Below are positions 21,679-32,111 of a stretch of DNA of 64,000 nucleotides, one piece after another. How positions within the stretch are numbered: position 1 is the stretch's first letter; each line of letters starts with the position of its first letter. Source of the DNA: Boletus sp. NGJ (taxonomy: Eukaryota; Basidiomycota; Agaricomycetes; Boletales; Boletaceae); contig JAGTXK010000075.1 of assembly GCA_019096195.1 (NCBI GenBank), positions 1-64,000 on the forward strand, written 5' to 3'. Under the pieces are notes generated by a model. It worked only from the letters and a program-made list of their open reading frames with translations. It did not search any database and was not told where the DNA came from. The translations under genes and the position numbers were made by a program.

Positions 21679-24142
21679 CTAAGAATGACCAGGAAAAACC
21701 CATTCGCCCGACTTTATTGCTTCCAGGTCTTCATCAGCATATTGAAATATTGTGATAGCTGTACTGCTGTCAATTCCAAGCCAATCTTCAAGTGTCGATA
21801 GCTTGATGTACCTGTCTGAGAGTTGAGACAGCCAAATAAACCCTTTTGCCTTCAGAAGATGCCCAAATAGCTCAAAAGTGACTCTGTCATGGCCCCATTC
21901 TTCATCCTGATCAAGATACACAAACCAGCTTGTGAGTTTGGGAATGGATGCGAGGGGTATGCATGAGCTGCGGCGGCCTCTATCTAAGTCAGATGCTGTG
22001 ACTCGGAGATGCTGTGTTTGTGTGGGCTGAGTGACACCATTATGAGCTGGTGAAGGTGATCATGATTGTCTTGCACCTGGCAGCTGGTCATGATGATGAC
22101 ATTGCCCACTCATACCACATTCATTGCTGGGTGGATAAACTTGAATGACTGGTGGTGGAGGGTATGGGCCATATCCAGTAGGGTATCCTGAGTGACCTGG
22201 CATGAATGGCTGGACACCATGACCTGGGCTGGTGAGACAGGAAGAATCATGCATCTTTGGGTTCCCAGTTGGCAGGCCCATCAGTTTCTCATCAATCATT
22301 GCTCTGCCTTCAATCTGATAATACATACTGTTAGTACTATGATGATTCCTGCAAAAAAAAACACTTATGATCTGTACTGCCCAAAATCCAATGTTTGCGA
22401 TCGTTAATGGATAACAAATATTACCACCACTTGGAGTATAACAATATGTCAGGGTCTCGGATCCCTTTGAGTATATCATGCACTTCCATCTCTCCATGAG
22501 TTGCTTGATTAGTTCTTTGTGGTGATCAGTTCCTTCTGTCAACTGAGATGTGGGATTTTGTTTTGCTGTGGCTCCAGATGGTCCTGCTTTTGCACCCTAG
22601 AAAGAATATTAGTATGATTTGTGGGATTCAATAACAACAATAAATTAGTAGTACATACACTCTTAGTAGTATTACCATTGCCAGACCAGGTTGAGCCATC
22701 ATTGCCAACACTGGCATCTTCAAAGTGTACAAGAGGGTCCTTTGGTGTGCGAGTTGATGGCTTTCCATTTGTGAGACAGGGAGGTACAATGAGAGGTCGC
22801 ATTCTTCATATGAACATTTCTAGTTTGTCCTCTGACTGGATCGAAATAAAACCTTGTTTGGCCTTGTTGCAATCAAATTGATATTGTGGCCGAACTAGTC
22901 TTGAAAAGTGCTCGATTTTCTCAGCAATAGCAATATGGAGAGCATCAAAAGTGACAGTAGATTTGATTTCAAAGGGTGCATGTGAGTCATCTGATCAGTG
23001 AGCAGTACATTGAACTGTAAATGCTATACAGATCAAAGCCCATGAATCAATATTCAATTCAGTTAATTTCAATGTAAAACATCACTCACTGCAATGTTCT
23101 GGATCATAACTTGAAGTCTCAATGGGTTCAGCAGAACTCGTCCCCCTATGAGTAGACTCTGCTTTCTGCTTCCCTTTCACAATGGCACGTGGTACTGGCT
23201 TGGGCTTGGGCTTGGGCTTCAACATCTAAGTCAGCTGCTTGGGGACATTGTTGAATGGCTTGTTGCATCTGAAGATTTTCTTCATCGTCTTCAGAGCCTC
23301 CTTGAGATTCTTCACCATTGGTCAACTCTCCTACATCCATATCAAAGTTCTCACTCTGCTTGCTTTTATGTATCTTAGTGTTGAAGTCAGAATCTCCATC
23401 TCTGTCAGTGAAGGTGACCACAGTGAGAGTATTTGCTACGGCTGAGTACTGAACCAAATTCAGATCAATAACCTGGTGAGTTCCATAGCTGGGTGTAGTA
23501 GGATGATAATCGTAGTTGAATTCTGCCCTTTCATCAGCTTCAGCAATCAAATATAGGTCAGCATCATTCAAAGCTTGACACGTCAATGACTCATTGAGTG
23601 GCCAATTTGAAGTGGCATTTGGCACCATTACATGTTCATTCAAGGTCAATCGGCTACTACAATTTAGACTTGGAGCAGAATTGGGTTCACATGAGGCTGA
23701 CAGGTAAAAGATGATAATCTATTTATTTATAAGTGGCAAGAACATACCACCAGCAAGCACTGAAGGCTAAGGAGGAAGCTTGTGAGACCAAGGTTTACTT
23801 GATGCTCAGATGACTGCTTGAAGCTCAATGGGTGGAGTACTATTGCCACATGTCGAGTGAGTGTGGCTCTCTTGATGTACACACTCAGCTCCACTGTCTG
23901 TGCATTTGTGGCACATAGTGGCCCCAGGTGGCATCTCAAAATGTGCCTTGGCTTTATGACAGTGCAAACAGGCCCCAGGCTTTGTTGCAGGACCTGAAAT
24001 GAGCCAACGGTGAGTTTGTTAGAGAGATTAGTCAAAAGAAAATACTATTACTAGCCAAAGAATGGCCTTTGGATGGCTGAGCGAGCAATGCTTTGGTGTC
24101 ACTTATTGTGCTATTGATCTTTTTGTGCTTCCTAGCAGACAT
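21679..24142 (-). pseudogene. Transposon companion gene with zinc-cluster-like and SAM-like domains (copy B)
   Basis: Function unknown. The probable start is ATG 24142 (MSARKHKKINSTISDTKALL). Order of parts: a zinc-cluster-like motif at about 23874-23980 (CLHCHKAKAHF then MCHKCTDSGAECV), a basic Lys-Pro run near 23200 (KPKPKPKPVPRAIVKGKQK), a conserved domain at about 22750-22975 ('FDALHIAIAEKI', 'QSEDKLEMF', 'MRPLIVPPCL'), a second at about 22370-22500 ('LMERWKCMIYSKG', 'ICYPLTIANIGFWAVQI'), then a C-terminal SAM-like fold (21679-21921, 'LSTLEDWLGIDSSTAITIFQYA'). At least four short introns seem present. One stop precedes 'RMRPL', so this copy may be decayed. It sits downstream of the transposase on the same strand within one TIR unit. 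A DNA-binding or protein-binding accessory role is inference. Confidence 0.7.
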
Positions 24143-25173
24143 GGAGTTGGCAGGCTGACTTGGACAGATAGTTGTTTGAGCATGAGAGGTGGATAAGTTT
24201 GCACCTACATTTATAGTGAATGCCTTGTGTCAAGTGAGTTTGCATAGCCTACGAACTTACGAGTTATCACAATAAGACATAAATTTTCAATGAAGATGAA
24301 GTGAGCATTGTCGTCAATGGAGGTGAGCCCTGTGCTGAATAGTATGTGAACATGAGGTGAAAAGCCAACATACACTACCATGATATTGATAGTTGTCATT
24401 TGATCATTGAGCAACTTGGTCTCAGATATAGTTGGTCATGCATTGGATTGCCAGCCTCTGACTTGTGAAAACATACAAGAACAACAGCGTAGTAGAGATT
24501 GTAAAGAGGTACAATAATCATACATATCCACAGTGTGCATACCACCCATAAGCGTCTGCAGGCATGATAATGTACAAAGCCCTAAGCAATGTGACCAATA
24601 TGTCTTCATCAGACATCTCTGTCATGGCCATCTGTATATAGTCACCATTCCTATGAAGATGGTATTTCATTGCTAAAAATGTGAGCTCAGTTGCGTTGAA
24701 GTCAGGGGAGTAGGGAGGTAGGAATTCACACCGCATTCCTCTATGTGATACTTAGTTTAGCAAATTGAGGGGGAAAAAACTCACTGAGCCTCAATAAGCT
24801 CCACAATATTAGAATGCTTATAAATGTGACAGTTATCCATGACAATGATGGAGTTAGGACCAGGGAAAGACTGCATAAAGTCAAGTAGCTGCTTGATAAA
24901 CCTCTTGAATGTTGCTGTACAAAATGACCCCTTGACAATGTCACAATGCAAGCTGCCTTCATGGAGCAACAGTGCAGGTAGAACCAAGAAGCTATATTGT
25001 AATCAGCAAATATTAATGTTAGATCAATAACAACACAACTCACCATCGACCATGTACAAAGAAGGCCTTTCTTTGTGCCTTGGTGCCTCGAATTGACCAT
25101 GCACAACCGCAATAAGTTGTGTGACAATATACAGAGTTTTTGTCAACAAAAACCAAGTGTTCTGCCTTATATA

Positions 25174-25390
25174 CAGTGACCTCCAAAACTGTTGCAATGT
25201 TTAACCCTGATGTGGTGCATGCAGCGCACCACAACCACCTGTGGGAATTACACTTCGCTTTGGTGGAAACAAACAAAGTACACATTCGTGGCTACAATCC
25301 GGCCTCTGGATCATGTGATTTGGATCAGAGGATGTGGAGTTATGTCCATTTCAAAACAGCAATATCATTGCAACAGTTTTGCATCTTTTG
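25174..25390 (+). repeat. Terminal inverted repeat of Tc1-D (3' side)
   Basis: About 217 bases, inverted partner of 26487-26703. It carries an outer and an inverted inner copy of the presumed transposase-binding motif. Confidence 0.9.
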
Positions 25391-25404
25391 ATATGAAGTG
25401 GGTA

Positions 25405-26421
25405 TTAGTACTTGGTATAGTCTCCTTTTGCCTTGAGCACTGCCTCAACCCTCCTAGACATGCTTTCAATTAACTTCTGACACTCCTCAAGTGGTATCCC
25501 CTCCCATTCCACCTGAACTCTCTTCCATAACTTATGAATTCCACTAGAAGGTTGTTCTTGATCTGCTAGCCTTCTTTTGAGGTGACCCTAGAGGTGTTCA
25601 ATGGGGTTGAGGTCAGGAGACTGTGCTGGCCATATCATAGTCCCAAACTCCTGCTCTCCAAGCCACTCTTTCACCTTTTTGCAAGTATGCTTGGGGTCAT
25701 TGTCTTGCTGAAAGATCATGTTAGGAGGATCTAGACCATAATACTGCAGAGTATTCAGCAGCTTATCCTTCAAAATCTGAAGGTAAAGGTCCCCATCCAT
25801 CCTACCATCAATCTTGGTAGCATAGCCAACTCCCTGCCAAGTCATACACCCCCACATCATGAGAGAACCTTCTCCAAACTTCAAGGTCCCTTCAACCAAT
25901 CTACCATTAAGTCCTTTACCTGCTTTTTTCCAGACCCATTTTCGCCCATCTGACCCTAGGCAATTGATTTTAGTCTCATTAGACCATACTACCTTCTTTC
26001 AGTCCTCTATAGTCCAATCCTTATGAGCATAGGCAAAATCCAAGCAAGCCTTGTGATGCCTAGCTGATAGAAGGGGGTGTTTAGACTTTACCACAGCCTT
26101 CATACCAGTTTTTCTCAAGTGCCGGCATACTGTGGAGGTAGAGAGGGGTTGGTTGACCACATTGGTGAGAGCCTTGGTCACCTGGACAGCATTTTCTGCC
26201 TTTCCAGATGAAATAAGACAGATGGCATGATGAAGATTGATAGGAGAAAGTTTGGATGGGCAACCTCCAGCAGACTTCTGAAGCTCAGAACACTCTTTGG
26301 AGTAGAGCCTGGATATGGTAGAAGCATGGAGACCAGTGGTGGCAGCAATAGAATGAGCTGACTGGCCAGCATCAAGCATAGAGAGAATGGTGTTTTTCTA
26401 AGTAGAAGAGATGGATCTCAT
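25405..26421 (-). pseudogene. Tc1 transposase, full length with three nonsense codons
   Basis: Read from ATG 26421 to TAA 25405-25407 it is one frame of 338 codons, the normal length for fungal Tc1 transposases. Stops occur at codon 8 (TAG), at a conserved Trp after 'DWTIED' (TGA) and at the conserved Trp of 'NPIEHLW' (TAG). All could arise from C-to-T or G-to-A changes. The first catalytic aspartate is changed to Asn (VVWSNETKIN instead of WSDE). The second (FQQDNDPKHT) and the glutamate (SPDLNPIEHL) are kept. The HTH region 'AHSIAATTGLHASTISRLYS' is clear. It is dead as an enzyme but may still be mobilised in trans, since its ends look good. Confidence 0.95.
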
Positions 26422-26486
26422 GATGATGTGGTTGGAAATAAAGAAGTGTGTGAACTATTATTTCAACAAGATTGCACATTCTCTAC

Positions 26487-26703
26487 TAAAAGGTGCAAAA
26501 CTGTTGCAATGGTATTGCTGTTTTGAAATAGACATAACTCCACAGCCTTTGATCCACATTACATGATCTAGAGGCCGGATTGTAGCCAAGAGTGTGTATT
26601 TTGTTTGTTCCCACCAAAGCGAAGTGTCATTCCCACGGGTGTTTATGGTGTGCTGCACGCACCACATCAGGGTTAGACATTGCAACAGTTTTGAAGGTCA
26701 CTG
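26487..26703 (-). repeat. Terminal inverted repeat of Tc1-D (5' side)
   Basis: Inverted partner of 25174-25390 with scattered substitutions, ending GGTCACTG then TA. Confidence 0.9.
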
Positions 26704-27589
26704 TAAACCAATTCTAGTAAGATAATCCAGCTGTTTTTCCGCAGACCATTCTATCACAACAGATGTGACCTAGAAATATAAAAATCAGTCATCAGAGTCA
26801 TCACAAATGTCAATACAAAAAAAAAAAACTTTTTTCATTGTAAGTCCTGTCCTGCAAAGTGTCCTCCAAACAGTTGCACATGAGACATTGACACTGCAAG
26901 AGATAGCAAGCATCTCCTGCAATTCATCCAAGTACAGATCAGGGGTCTTGCTGATGGTCCCCAGAAGAAACTAATACATACAATCATTGGTTAGTAGCTA
27001 TCGCATCATAAACAAACTAATTGCTAGTGCGATTATACCTCGATGTTGGTATTACTAAGGTGCCTATTGTGTTTTCGTTTTTGCTGAGTTGTTGTTCTAT
27101 CACAAGGATTTGGAACTGATCTGTATGTATGAAAATACGAGAGAACATGTTTGACAGTGCAAGTCGAGATATTGAAGCACATAGCAATCTGTTTGAGATC
27201 GAGAAGCTCAAGGTTTGATATTTGTACTATGGCCCATTGGATGTCTGGAGAAGTCTGTTTGCCTTGCTGCATATCTGTGATGAGGTTTCAAGCCCTATAT
27301 TGCAAGAAGAAACACAATATTGACACCAGACATACTGTGATCAGAAATTCCAGAATTCTGGAATTTTGAGTTTTCAAAACTTGTTTTTTTCCTCACCAGT
27401 CAATCTGGAACCTGTTCTCTGGCCCCCTCCGAGTCAAATGGTATGGTTTTTGTTGAATTCCAGCCATGTGTTAAGGCGCAATGCTCACCTGAAGACAAGA
27501 TGTGTTTTTTTACATAATATTCTCATGGGATCAAGTCACATGAAAACAACAGTAATGTCAAGTCATAACTTATGTCATACCATATTGCT

Positions 27590-28926
27590 AGGGCTCCACC
27601 CGAGTATGGACTTGCAACACAACCAATGGCTGGAAAAAAAAAAAAAAAATTTCATATCACAATTAGATTGACATGCAATGCAGACAGAAGTGAGAAACAT
27701 CCAATACTCTTTATCAGGAGGTCAGCAAAGCCACAATGCTTCAAAGAGTGCACACCAAAGTCACTTGGGTTTAATTATCATAACAACAACAAGGCTTGGA
27801 TGACTGGGGTGATATTTGAAGAGTATAAACTTCACTTGTTTTACAAAATTCTATTTTGACACCTTATAGATGGCTCAAATCAGTGGATCTAGTGATGTAG
27901 TCACAAAACAGACATATCTGTTTGCTCATCAACAACTTCTCAGGACACTATGTTGACTATCAGCCACAAAACATTCATCTCAAGTTTTTTCAGCCAAATC
28001 TCACCTCACATATCCAACCATGCAATGTAGACATTATTCATACAACCAAAGCCCTGTATCAAAAGGCCTTCTGTCTCCATGTGGTTGAACTTGATAAAGC
28101 TAGAGCACATGAAATCTACAAAATCAACTTACTCAAGGCAATGTACATGGTTACAAAGGCTTGAGATGCTGTTGCAGCATCAACAATTACAAATTGTTGG
28201 AACCATGCAAAAATCCAGCCAGACATGACACAGCACACCATGAGAGTGCCAAACACAATCTCCAATGCATGCATGGATCCAATAAGGGATCTGAGGGCTT
28301 GGGAGATTGTCTGCACATTCACAATGTCAGAAATGTGGTTACCTGAAGCCAAAGATCAATTGAAGGAGGTCCTAGGCTCCAACTATGCCCCTAACAAGTG
28401 GTTTGATATCTTGAAGATCATTATGGATGCTGAAAATGACATTACAAAGGCTGTCGATGGACTTGATCAAGTCACAAAGCAAATCTTTGGTTGTCAACTT
28501 ACATAAATCAATCCATCAGTTGTTTCAGTTCAGAAATCCACTTCTTCAGCATAGCCTACTCTTCTGCAGCTGTTCACAGCCAAACGCGACCTTGAAGATG
28601 TTGTTCAAGACCTCATATGACACAAATGAATCATTGGAACAGCATTGACACTGAAGAAAATGTTGAATCCTGTTAAAGGAAATAAAGTGGGAGAATTAAC
28701 CTACCAATTTGAACATGGGGATGATGAGATCATTGCAAAGGTAAACCATAAAATGGCTATGCAGTGTGGTGAGATTGTTGAGGTCAAGTCAGATGAGGAT
28801 GATGAAGCTGACAATGTAACAACCATGGGACTTGGGAAAATGATTTGGATGACTGAGCAGATGGAAGGAATTTGCATTAGCCATGAGACACAAGAGATAG
28901 CACTGGACTTGGCTCAATGTTTGTGA
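27590..28926 (+). pseudogene. Fot1/pogo transposase, C-terminal half
   Basis: Catalytic and C-terminal part of the pogo transposase begun at 20836. It resumes with 'YGLATQPMAGKKKKKF' near 27605, then 'NADRSEKHPILFI', 'GFNYHNNNKAWMTGVIFEEY', the second catalytic motif near 27925 (LINNFSGH, where D is expected before NFSGH), the third near 28020 (IQPCNVDII, where QPCDAGII is usual), and a C-terminal tail with 'MLNPVKGNKVGELTYQFEHGD' (28660-28725). Second and third aspartates thus both read Asn, and several frame breaks separate the blocks (near 27855, 28165, 28505). The 5' half lies across the mariner insertion. Confidence 0.9.
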
Positions 28927-29120
28927 TAGTTCAGGATCAAGTTGTGAAGGCAGGAGCAGGCAATGTTGACACAACCCACACTGTGCGGGTTCTGGGCATA
29001 ACAGCTAGTTACACTGTAACATATGTCATACTTAGTCAGACCAATCTCAAGTTGTATATATCTAATAATGCATTACAATACTACACTTTCCAACATTATG
29101 CACTATGAGAACTTCAACTG
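28927..29120 (+). repeat. 3' end region of pogo element with TIR
   Basis: Non-coding tail. The terminal inverted repeat occupies about 29096-29120 and is followed by TA. Confidence 0.85.
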
Positions 29121-29645
29121 TATATAGTTAAGTGCCAGTGAGAGAAAGTGACCATGTGACCATATTCTACACAGCCTTGCATCACATGACTCAGCATTCC
29201 ATGAGATTCTATGGTGTTCCATAGTGTTTCATGCATCAGTCAGCAAACACTTGGCATTTGTAAGGAAAGTCTTGGCATTTATAAGCAGCCAACCCTTCTG
29301 ATTGGTTAGCCAAGTCCATGTATTTATCTATAAAAGAAGAGCCCTTCAGGCCACTAAAAGAGTAGACTTTCTCACTAGAGAAGTTCTCTCAAGGAGAACA
29401 ATTCTCACTATCATTGGAGTACCCCTTACAGGTATCTCATAGAGGATCTTAAGGAGGACCATCTTCATTGTTTAAACAGCTAGTTAGACTGTTAGGAGTA
29501 AAGACTTGTAACCAATAGTGCACAAGTAAAATAGGACACCTTTTGAGAGAAAACCCTAAATAGGGCAACAAAAGAGAATAGATCCCCAACACTTTAATTC
29601 TACTAGAACCTAAGCAACCCTGCTACTCTGCTAACTGCCCACATA
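29121..29645 (-). repeat. LTR-like repeat R2 (main part, truncated)
   Basis: Inverted relative to about 30598-31130, to which it is nearly identical, including the CCAAT/TATAAAAG pair near 29290-29340. It stops at 29645 (…AAAGAAATA), so only about half of the repeat family is present. Together with R3 it makes a local inverted repeat of about 530 bases around a 950-base core. Confidence 0.85.
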
Positions 29646-30099
29646 AAGAAATAAACAGGAAAGATCAAGAGGACAAGACTGAGATCCTCTGGTGGCTCTG
29701 GGCCTTTATATACTATCTAGGGGTTTACATTTGTATACACTTGATCTAACGATATACTATGCTATATATATGATTGGTGAGGCTAACATGAGGATAACAT
29801 GTATATCAGTATAGCCATGGAATGAAAGGGAAGCATAGCATGAGGAGTATATGAGGAGGGCAAGTCATAGATAGGGGCATCAGGCAAGAATGAGGCAATC
29901 TAGACCTAGAACAAGTGAGAGGGAATGCCATAAGGATGCCATGAGGTCTATGGGTTTAGATCTATGGATGGACTTGAGTATTTAGGAGGATTGGATTATA
30001 GAGGCTAATTATAGGGGCTAAATATGAAAGTGATTGCATAAAATCAGAACAAATAGTAGAAATAAAGGGAAAAATAATATGGTGACTTCTAAGTCAGAT
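29646..30099. other. Unassigned AT-rich core between R2 and R3
   Basis: No gene recognised. On the minus strand TATATAAAGG near 29708 resembles a TATA box, so this may be part of another LTR. The mirror is at 35715-36168. Confidence 0.45.
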
Positions 30100-31210
30100 G
30101 AAAGCTATGAAAACTATAAACAATGGGCTTTTCCAGACTTTTACTTTGCCTCCCATGGTTAGAACACTATAAGCTAGGGGAAATATACCTTCTAGATGAA
30201 ACAGTATCTAGCTCGGCATGGGTTGTTTGCCAATTCCCAACAAATGTTGAAGAATTAAAATTGATTTATTTCAACTGTGGTCTGGTTAGTAGGGTGTTAG
30301 TGGTGTAAACAACAGTAAACATGTCTAAATGTATGCTAGTCAACACTACTAGGTTGCTAGGCTTTATTAGAATGAATTTTAAAAAGGTTGAACAGTCAAA
30401 TGAGTCAATTGCTATAAAAGGCAATGACTTTGTGGCTGGTAATCCACAGATATGCTGGATTATTAAGATGTTGAGATGTTCCAGATAAAGCTGGAATGGG
30501 TTCACACTTCACTTAGTTCACTCAGAAAGGTTATAGTAATACAATCTTATTGTTGGATAAGGAGAATGCATTTCAGGGCTGTGTTTGACTGTACTGTCAC
30601 TTATTTCTTTATGTGGGCAGTTAGCAGAGTAGCAGGGTTGCTTAGGTTCTAGTAGAATTAAAGTGTTGGGGATCTATTCTCTTTTGTTGCCCTATTTAGG
30701 GTTTTCTCTCAAAAGGTGTCCTATTTTACTTGTGCACTATTGGTTACAAGTCTTTACTCCTAACAGTCTAACTAGCTGTTTAAACAATGAAGATGGTCCT
30801 CCTTAAGATCCTCTATGAGATACCTGTAAGGGGTACTCCAATGATAGTGAGAATTGTTCTCCTTGAGAGAACTTCTCTAGTGAGAAAGTCTACTCTTTTA
30901 GTGGCCTGAAGGGCTCTTCTTTTATAGATAAATACATGGACTTGGCTAACCAATCAGAAGGGTTGGCTGCTTATAAATGCCAAGACTTTCCTTACAAATG
31001 CCAAGTGTTTGCTGACTGATGCATGAAACACTATGGAACACCATAGAATCTCATGGAATGCTGAGTCATGTGATGCAAGGCTGTGTAGAATATGGTCACA
31101 TGGTCACATTCTCTCACTGGCACTTAACTATATATGTAGTATTTACAATTCTATTAGCTATGTACTTGTAGATAGTAATAAAGCTATATGTTGGAGAAAA
31201 ACATTTATCC
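30100..31210 (-). repeat. LTR-like repeat R3 (uninterrupted copy)
   Basis: The most complete copy of the R1-R3 family. It ends at AAAAACA near 31205 (TGTTTTTCTCC on the minus strand). It contains the intact target site ACTATATATGTAG near 31126-31138 into which pogo inserted in R2. It is very similar to R2 and clearly diverged from R1. Confidence 0.8.
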
Positions 31211-31273
31211 CCACCAAAGCTAAGCAGAATTCATCAGGGTTAGTTATTGTAATGGTTTTGAAGGTCACTATAT
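31208..31273 (-). repeat. Remnant of a Tc1-D-type terminal repeat
   Basis: Resembles 26625-26703: CCACCAAAGC, CATCAGGGTTAG, TTTTGAAGGTCACT, then TA. Only the outer part survives, so a Tc1-D relative once ended here. Mirror at 34541-34606. Confidence 0.7.
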
Positions 31274-31274
31274 G

Positions 31275-31972
31275 GGCTTCAAGGATTATTAGGCACACCA
31301 CATGGAGTTCCTATGGGTACATTGATTTGAAAAGCAGGAGCCACCCTTGGGGTGGCAGCAGAGTAGCCTGGACATACTAAAATTCATGCTGATGGCAGCT
31401 CTGGGCACTTTTGGATTCATCAATCCAGATGATATTCTGAGGGGGTGACATCTTATTCCCAGATTTTGTACAGGTTGATTACATTCAGATAGTATTTCAG
31501 TATCACAGATTGCAGAGGATGCAAATGATTGGAAAAGCTACTATGTCAACAGGTGAGTGATGGTTCTTATTACCAGAGGTCTTCAAATAACACATTTAAC
31601 AATAAATTTGTTGACTGGGATATGCTTCTTTATTATCATTGGGACCTTGCAGTGAATCACACATATACACACAGCTGCCAGAATGGTGAGGCTGGGATGA
31701 ACTTTAATCATGGCTGTGGCCAGAGGGACCTGACAGCATACACTAAATCTCCACCAAGTGATGAAGAGTCTCCTACAGAACACTTTATAGAGCATAATGA
31801 CAATAAAGAACAGGACAAGGGTTGGCAAGGTGGTGCTGAGGAACACTTGAAAGATGGTGGCAACTCATCTGGCAGTGACTCTGAGGAGCCTTTTGTTGAT
31901 ACTAATTGCAACTCTGAATTTGGCAATTTGCAGGTTGTCTTATCCATTACACTCCATTATTGCATAGTGTAG
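31275..31972 (+). pseudogene. C-terminal fragment of an abundant fungal hypothetical protein
   Basis: Function unknown. Recognisable blocks are 'INPDDILRG' with 'HLIPRF' (about 31420-31470), 'ANDWKSYYVNR' (about 31515-31552) and 'FNNKFVDWDMLLYYHW' (about 31598-31645), followed by an acidic tail rich in Asp/Glu/Ser (31740-31940). From memory, long repeat-associated proteins of mushroom fungi end in '…LIPAF…DW.YYYVN.FVDRDMFMR…' and a variable acidic tail, so this is probably the 3' end of one. Upstream coding sequence is absent. The only sizeable open frame is 31529-31972. Stops interrupt the earlier blocks. It is flanked by a Tc1 remnant and by mariner copy C. Confidence 0.5.
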
Positions 31973-32111
31973 AATCATGGCCAAAAGTTATTCCAACTCT
32001 GACTCTAGATTGTGGTATGTCATGGTGTGGCTTTGACAAACCCCAGAATTTTCTTCTTGACTCTGTACATTAAATTTGAAGGCAATCATATGCAGTTCTT
32101 AAGTATACTAT

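Larger units (their letters stand above)
25174..26703 (-). mobile_element. Tc1-like transposon D, complete
   Basis: A 1530-bp element with CAGTGACC ends, TA on both sides (25172-25173, 26704-26705) and terminal repeats of about 217 bases (25174-25390 and 26487-26703). Each terminal repeat has the end motif AAAACTGTTGCAATG at its outer side and an inverted copy, CATTGCAACAGTTTTG, at its inner side. It is inserted in the mariner-like transposase B. It carries a single transposase gene on the minus strand. The mirror is at 39111-40640. Confidence 0.95.
24518..27272 (-). pseudogene. Mariner-like DDE transposase B, interrupted by Tc1
   Basis: N-terminal helix-turn-helix (27033-27272, 'IQWAIVQISNLELLDLKQIA'), a second exon with 'DLYLDELQEMLAISCSVNVS' (about 26860-26970) and a third ending at the Tc1 insertion ('WSAEKQLDYLTRIG', about 26706-26765). 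Beyond the Tc1 the gene resumes with the first aspartate (HLVFVDKNSV, about 25130-25165), the second (IIVMDNCHIY, about 24830) and the glutamate (SPDFNATELTF, about 24690). Introns separate these blocks (for example after HGR at about 25040 and before 24736). The triad is kept, but NPIE has become NATE and the Tc1 insertion kills the gene. Confidence 0.85.
21350..27590 (-). mobile_element. Mariner-like transposon B with companion gene
   Basis: Inserted in the pogo transposase gene. Long imperfect inverted repeats lie at about 21350-21580 and 27340-27590. They share the outer motif TTACTGT…TTTTCA.GT.A.TTGATCCCA and the inner motif AGAATTC.GGAATTT and …ACCAGTCA. The exact outer bases are uncertain by a few tens of bases. 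Both genes run on the minus strand: transposase (24518-27272) first, companion (21679-24142) behind it. A Tc1 (25174-26703) sits inside the transposase. Without it the unit is about 4.7 kb. The mirror is at about 38224-44464. Confidence 0.8.
20345..29120 (+). mobile_element. Fot1/pogo-type transposon, split by nested insertions
   Basis: The ends are about 25-base inverted repeats, CAGTTGAAGTTCTCATAGTG at 20345 and its inverse ending at 29120, with TA on both sides. The 8776-bp span contains the transposase N-terminal part (to about 21350), a mariner-like element of about 6.2 kb (itself holding a Tc1), and the transposase C-terminal part (from about 27590). Net length would be about 2.5 kb. 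The filled site matches exactly the uninterrupted repeat near 31130, confirming TA duplication. The mirror is at 36694-45469. Confidence 0.92.

Noticed and set aside
27619-27650. A-rich run as a SINE or processed-gene poly(A) tail
   Set aside because: It is the AAG/AAA lysine run of the pogo transposase (MAGKKKKKF), slightly lengthened.
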